Below are positions 6,866-9,086 of a stretch of 9,086 bases of DNA, piece after piece. The stretch covers positions 1 to 9,086 of the forward strand of contig WLED01000042.1 of NCBI GenBank assembly GCA_009704445.1. The letters are read 5' to 3'. The notes beneath the pieces are model-generated. The model saw nothing but the letters and a program-made list of their open reading frames with translations, ran no database searches and was not told the DNA's origin. This DNA is from Actinomycetota bacterium (GTDB lineage Bacteria > Actinomycetota > Actinomycetes > Nanopelagicales > Nanopelagicaceae). Position 1 is the first letter of the stretch; every line of letters begins with the position of its first letter. A program made the position numbers and the translations under genes.

Positions 6866-6869
6866 GGAG
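6866..6869 (+). promoter_or_regulatory. Ribosome binding site of panC
   Basis: GGAG nine bases before the ATG at 6879. With the in-frame TAA at 6876-6878 it fixes the panC start. Confidence 0.6.
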
Positions 6870-6878
6870 CCACTTTAA

Positions 6879-7631
6879 ATGAGCGTATTAGTCCCAACAA
6901 TGGGTGCCTTACACAAAGGCCACCAAGCCTTGATCAAGCGTGCTCGAACTCTGGACAAAGAAGTGATAGTCAGTATTTTTGTTAATCCACTTCAATTTGA
7001 AAACAAAGAAGACATTGAAAAGTATCCACGAACCCCAGAACGCGACATTGAAATTGCAACTATTGCCGGAGCAACGCAGGTTTGGTTTCCTGAATTTGAA
7101 GATCTTTATCCAGAAGGCTTTCAAACCCTTAACGCTGGTCCTTTAGGCTCAATTTTTGAAGGCGCATCCAGACCAGGTCACTTTGATGGAGTTGTCACAG
7201 TTGTAAATCGCTTATTTGCTCTGACTAAACCAAGCAAAGCGGTTTTTGGTGAAAAGGATTTTCAACAACTTTCGATAATCAAGGCGATGAAAAGCAAGGT
7301 AGAAATTATTGGCGTACCAACAGTCCGTGAATTTGATGGTTTGGCAATGTCCTCACGCAATCTCCGCTTAACCCAAGAGGGTCGAAATAGTGCACTCGTT
7401 GTTAATCGAGCACTCTCTGCAGCCAGGTTAGCTCCGACTGTAGAAATTGCCATTGAGATTCTAAACTCCACACTTTCAACAGAAGCAGGATTTAAAAAAG
7501 ATTACGCAACTGTTATTGATGAAAATGATTTTTCTATTGCAACAGAAACCACACAATCCAAGAGGGCAATTATTGCTGGCTGGGTTGAAGGAGTTCGTTT
7601 AATTGACAATATGCCAATGGCAGGGAGATAG
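6879..7631 (+). CDS. panC: Pantothenate synthetase (pantoate--beta-alanine ligase), N-terminally short
   Basis: Joins pantoate and beta-alanine, using ATP through a pantoyl-adenylate, to give pantothenate. Visible motifs: VPTMGALHKGH at residues 5-15 with His12 and His15 of the HIGH-like site, FVNPLQFENKED, YPRTPERD, EGASRPGHFDGVVTVVNRL, GEKDFQQL with Lys126, MSSRN at 157-161 (the KMSKS-like loop), and the C-terminal RAIIAGWVEGVRLIDN. At 250 residues it is shorter than the usual 280-310. The HIGH-like motif starts at residue 5, whereas about 25-30 residues normally precede it. A TAA codon lies in frame directly before the ATG, so no upstream extension is possible. All catalytic residues I can recognise are kept, so it is probably active. 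It sits two bases before coaX, without panD between them. Confidence 0.95.
   Translation: MSVLVPTMGALHKGHQALIKRARTLDKEVIVSIFVNPLQFENKEDIEKYPRTPERDIEIATIAGATQVWFPEFEDLYPEGFQTLNAGPLGSIFEGASRPGHFDGVVTVVNRLFALTKPSKAVFGEKDFQQLSIIKAMKSKVEIIGVPTVREFDGLAMSSRNLRLTQEGRNSALVVNRALSAARLAPTVEIAIEILNSTLSTEAGFKKDYATVIDENDFSIATETTQSKRAIIAGWVEGVRLIDNMPMAGR
7622..7627 (+). promoter_or_regulatory. Ribosome binding site of coaX
   Basis: AGGGAG, six bases before the ATG at 7634 and inside the last codons of panC, which couples the two genes. Confidence 0.6.
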
Positions 7632-7633
7632 AG

Positions 7634-8398
7634 ATGCTACTAACTGTAGATGTAGGTAATACAAATACTGTCCTAGGTATTTTTGACAAAAAAGAGTTGA
7701 TTCGCTCATGGCGTGTTAAAACAGATCCACGTAGTACAGCAGATGAATTATGGCTTCAATATCGAGCGTTAATTGAAGATTACAATTTAAGTGGACTTTC
7801 CATTTGCTCTACGGTCCCTGCAACTTTGCGGGAACTGCGCAGCATGATCGCTGATTACTTTGCAGATATTCGAGTAACGATCGTTGAGCCAGGAACAAAA
7901 ACAGGAGTTCCACTTCTAGTTGATAATCCAAAAGAGATTGGTGCTGATCGAATTGTGAATACTCTAGCTGCCCATACAATTTTTGGGGGACCAGCCATTG
8001 TTGTAGATTTTGGTACTTCAACAAATCTAGATGTTGTTTCACCAAAAGGTGAGTTTCTAGGCGGTGCATTAGCTCCAGGTATAGAAATCTCAGTAGATGC
8101 ACTTGCCGCACGAGCAGCACAGCTTCGCAAGATCGAGTTGATCAAACCAAAAAATGTGATCGGTAAAAATACTGTTGAAGCCTTGCAGTCAGGAACAATT
8201 TTTGGATTTGCGGGCCAAGTTGATGGTTTAGTGGATCGGATTACTACAGAACTTGCGGATTCCTATTCTGAAAAACCAATAGTTATTGCTACAGGTGGGT
8301 TGGCACCCTTGATTGTGGGTGTTTCAGAAACCATTGAGCACCATGAGCCTGATTTAACATTGATTGGACTTCGTCTAATTCATGAGCGAAATGCTTGA
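7634..8398 (+). CDS. coaX: Type III pantothenate kinase
   Basis: Phosphorylates pantothenate to 4'-phosphopantothenate, the first committed step to coenzyme A. The type III enzymes belong to the ASKHA fold, need a monovalent cation and are not inhibited by CoA as type I is. At 254 residues it has the family length. Motifs: DVGNTNT at residues 6-12 (phosphate loop), RSWRVKTDPRSTADE, GADRIVNTLAAH with Asp105 as the likely catalytic base, IVVDFGTST with Asp125, GGALAPGIEIS, VIGKNTVEALQSGTIFGFAG, and IATGGLAPLI. The common GTATTFD is GTSTNLD here, a mild change. It follows panC after two bases, so product and kinase are made together. Confidence 0.96.
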   Translation: MLLTVDVGNTNTVLGIFDKKELIRSWRVKTDPRSTADELWLQYRALIEDYNLSGLSICSTVPATLRELRSMIADYFADIRVTIVEPGTKTGVPLLVDNPKEIGADRIVNTLAAHTIFGGPAIVVDFGTSTNLDVVSPKGEFLGGALAPGIEISVDALAARAAQLRKIELIKPKNVIGKNTVEALQSGTIFGFAGQVDGLVDRITTELADSYSEKPIVIATGGLAPLIVGVSETIEHHEPDLTLIGLRLIHERNA

Positions 8399-8403
8399 GT
8401 CTG

Positions 8404-8409
8404 TAGACT
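8404..8409 (+). promoter_or_regulatory. Possible -10 element for a leaderless lysS transcript
   Basis: TAGACT fits TANNNT and ends nine bases before the lysS ATG at 8419, leaving room only for a transcript that starts at or next to the ATG. The 20-base coaX-lysS gap has no Shine-Dalgarno. No clear -35 box is visible, so confidence is low. Confidence 0.3.
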
Positions 8410-8418
8410 TGCCAACCT

Positions 8419-9086
8419 ATGAGCACTGACAACACAGCCGGTTCTGCTTCAAACCCTAGCGTTGAAGAAGATCTGCCTGAACAACTTCGAATCCGCAGAG
8501 AAAAACGTGCTGCCTTAATCGTACGAGATATAGAGCCATACCCAGTTTCAGTACCACGCACAAAATCTCTTGGTGAGATCCGTGAAAAATACGTTGGCTT
8601 AGAGATCGATGTTGCAACCGGTGACACCGAGTCATTAACAGGACGTATTATTTTTAAGCGTGACACAGGCAAACTGTGCTTTGCAACTTTACGTGAAGGT
8701 GATGGCACAGAACTTCAGGCGATGTTATCTCTGGATAAAGTTGGTCAAGTTGCACTTGATTCCTGGAAATCAGATATCGATTTAGGTGACATTGTTTCTA
8801 TAACGGGTGAAATTATTACATCTAAGCGCGGTGAACTTTCAATTCTTGCCAACTCTTGGGCATTGGCATCAAAGTCACTTCGTCCATTGCCAAATGATCA
8901 CAAACCAATGTCAGAAGAGACTCGAGTACGAATGCGTTATGTAGATCTAATCGTTCGCCCAGAGGCTCGAGCCAATGCGCGATTGCGTCCAACTGTCATG
9001 AAATCACTACGAGATACTTTTGAAAAAGAGGAATTCATTGAAGTAGAAACTCCAATGTTGCAGGTAATGCATGGTGGTGCTGCTGC
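8419..9086 (+). CDS. lysS: Lysyl-tRNA synthetase (class II), 3' partial
   Basis: Charges tRNA-Lys with lysine in the cytosol. The frame opens at the ATG and stays open to the window end (222 full codons), so roughly the C-terminal half or more is missing. Residues 1-20 are a polar tail; about 22-50 holds the helix QLRIRREKRAAL leading into the PYPVSVPRT segment; about 55-170 is the OB-fold anticodon-binding domain, including LTGRI and the FATLREGDG strand-turn; RMRYVDLIV follows; and motif 1 of the class II catalytic core begins near 190, with its invariant Pro212 in EVETPML, then HGGAAA at the very end. The frame after coaX and the position agree with the actinobacterial panC-coaX-lysS order. 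No Shine-Dalgarno precedes the ATG. Confidence 0.95.
   Translation, partial: MSTDNTAGSASNPSVEEDLPEQLRIRREKRAALIVRDIEPYPVSVPRTKSLGEIREKYVGLEIDVATGDTESLTGRIIFKRDTGKLCFATLREGDGTELQAMLSLDKVGQVALDSWKSDIDLGDIVSITGEIITSKRGELSILANSWALASKSLRPLPNDHKPMSEETRVRMRYVDLIVRPEARANARLRPTVMKSLRDTFEKEEFIEVETPMLQVMHGGAA

Noticed and set aside
6826..6878. Frameshift or assembly error hiding the PanC N-terminus
   Set aside because: The gap is too short to hold the missing residues even in another frame, and a good GGAG site precedes the ATG. A short native protein is the simpler reading, although a base error cannot be fully excluded.
8289..8708. 139-codon open frame on the minus strand across the coaX/lysS junction
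   Set aside because: It lies over two confidently assigned genes, reads as a Ser/Arg-rich sequence typical of a frame shadow, and has no recognisable domain.

Overview
Organism: the window looks like a streamlined, fairly AT-rich actinobacterium. The gene order tilS-hpt-ftsH-folE-folP-folB-folK-panC-coaX-lysS is the one known from high-GC Actinobacteria such as Mycobacterium tuberculosis. The protein signatures are also actinobacterial, for example the MHWRGHS stretch in FolP and the short TilS. Base composition, however, is only about 37-42% GC in the tilS and hpt stretches I counted by hand. Genes are packed with overlaps or gaps of a few tens of bases at most. That combination fits a freshwater acI / Nanopelagicales lineage (Planktophila/Nanopelagicus-like). 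This assignment is inference; no rRNA or other marker is present.

Layout: all eleven genes are on the + strand. (1) 1-1015 is the 3' part of a cell-wall NlpC/P60 peptidase with a long coiled-coil region. It runs in from before the window. (2) 1036-4659 is the tilS-hpt-ftsH block: tRNA-Ile lysidine synthetase, hypoxanthine phosphoribosyltransferase and the membrane AAA+ protease. (3) 4646-6825 is a tightly coupled folate block, folE-folP-folB-folK, with overlaps at ftsH/folE, folP/folB and folB/folK. (4) 6879-8398 is a coenzyme A block, panC-coaX. (5) 8419 to the end is the 5' part of lysS.

How the genes work together: FolE makes dihydroneopterin triphosphate from GTP, FolB and FolK convert dihydroneopterin to the pyrophosphorylated pterin, and FolP joins it to p-aminobenzoate. 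The dephosphorylation step and FolC/FolA are not in the window. PanC makes pantothenate from pantoate and beta-alanine, and CoaX phosphorylates it. PanD, the usual source of beta-alanine and commonly placed between these two genes, is absent here. TilS, Hpt and FtsH form a widely conserved neighbourhood.

There is no intergenic stretch above about 55 bases. I see no RNA gene, mobile element, CRISPR array or foreign island. This is essentially a core housekeeping region and I do not see a new biological system in it. The points most worth a second look are an N-terminally minimal PanC with a stop codon directly before its ATG, the loss of the usual genes between folK and lysS, possible leaderless starts at tilS and lysS, a 21-residue duplication in the peptidase coiled coil, a basic tail on FtsH, and a local GC rise at the 3' end of tilS.
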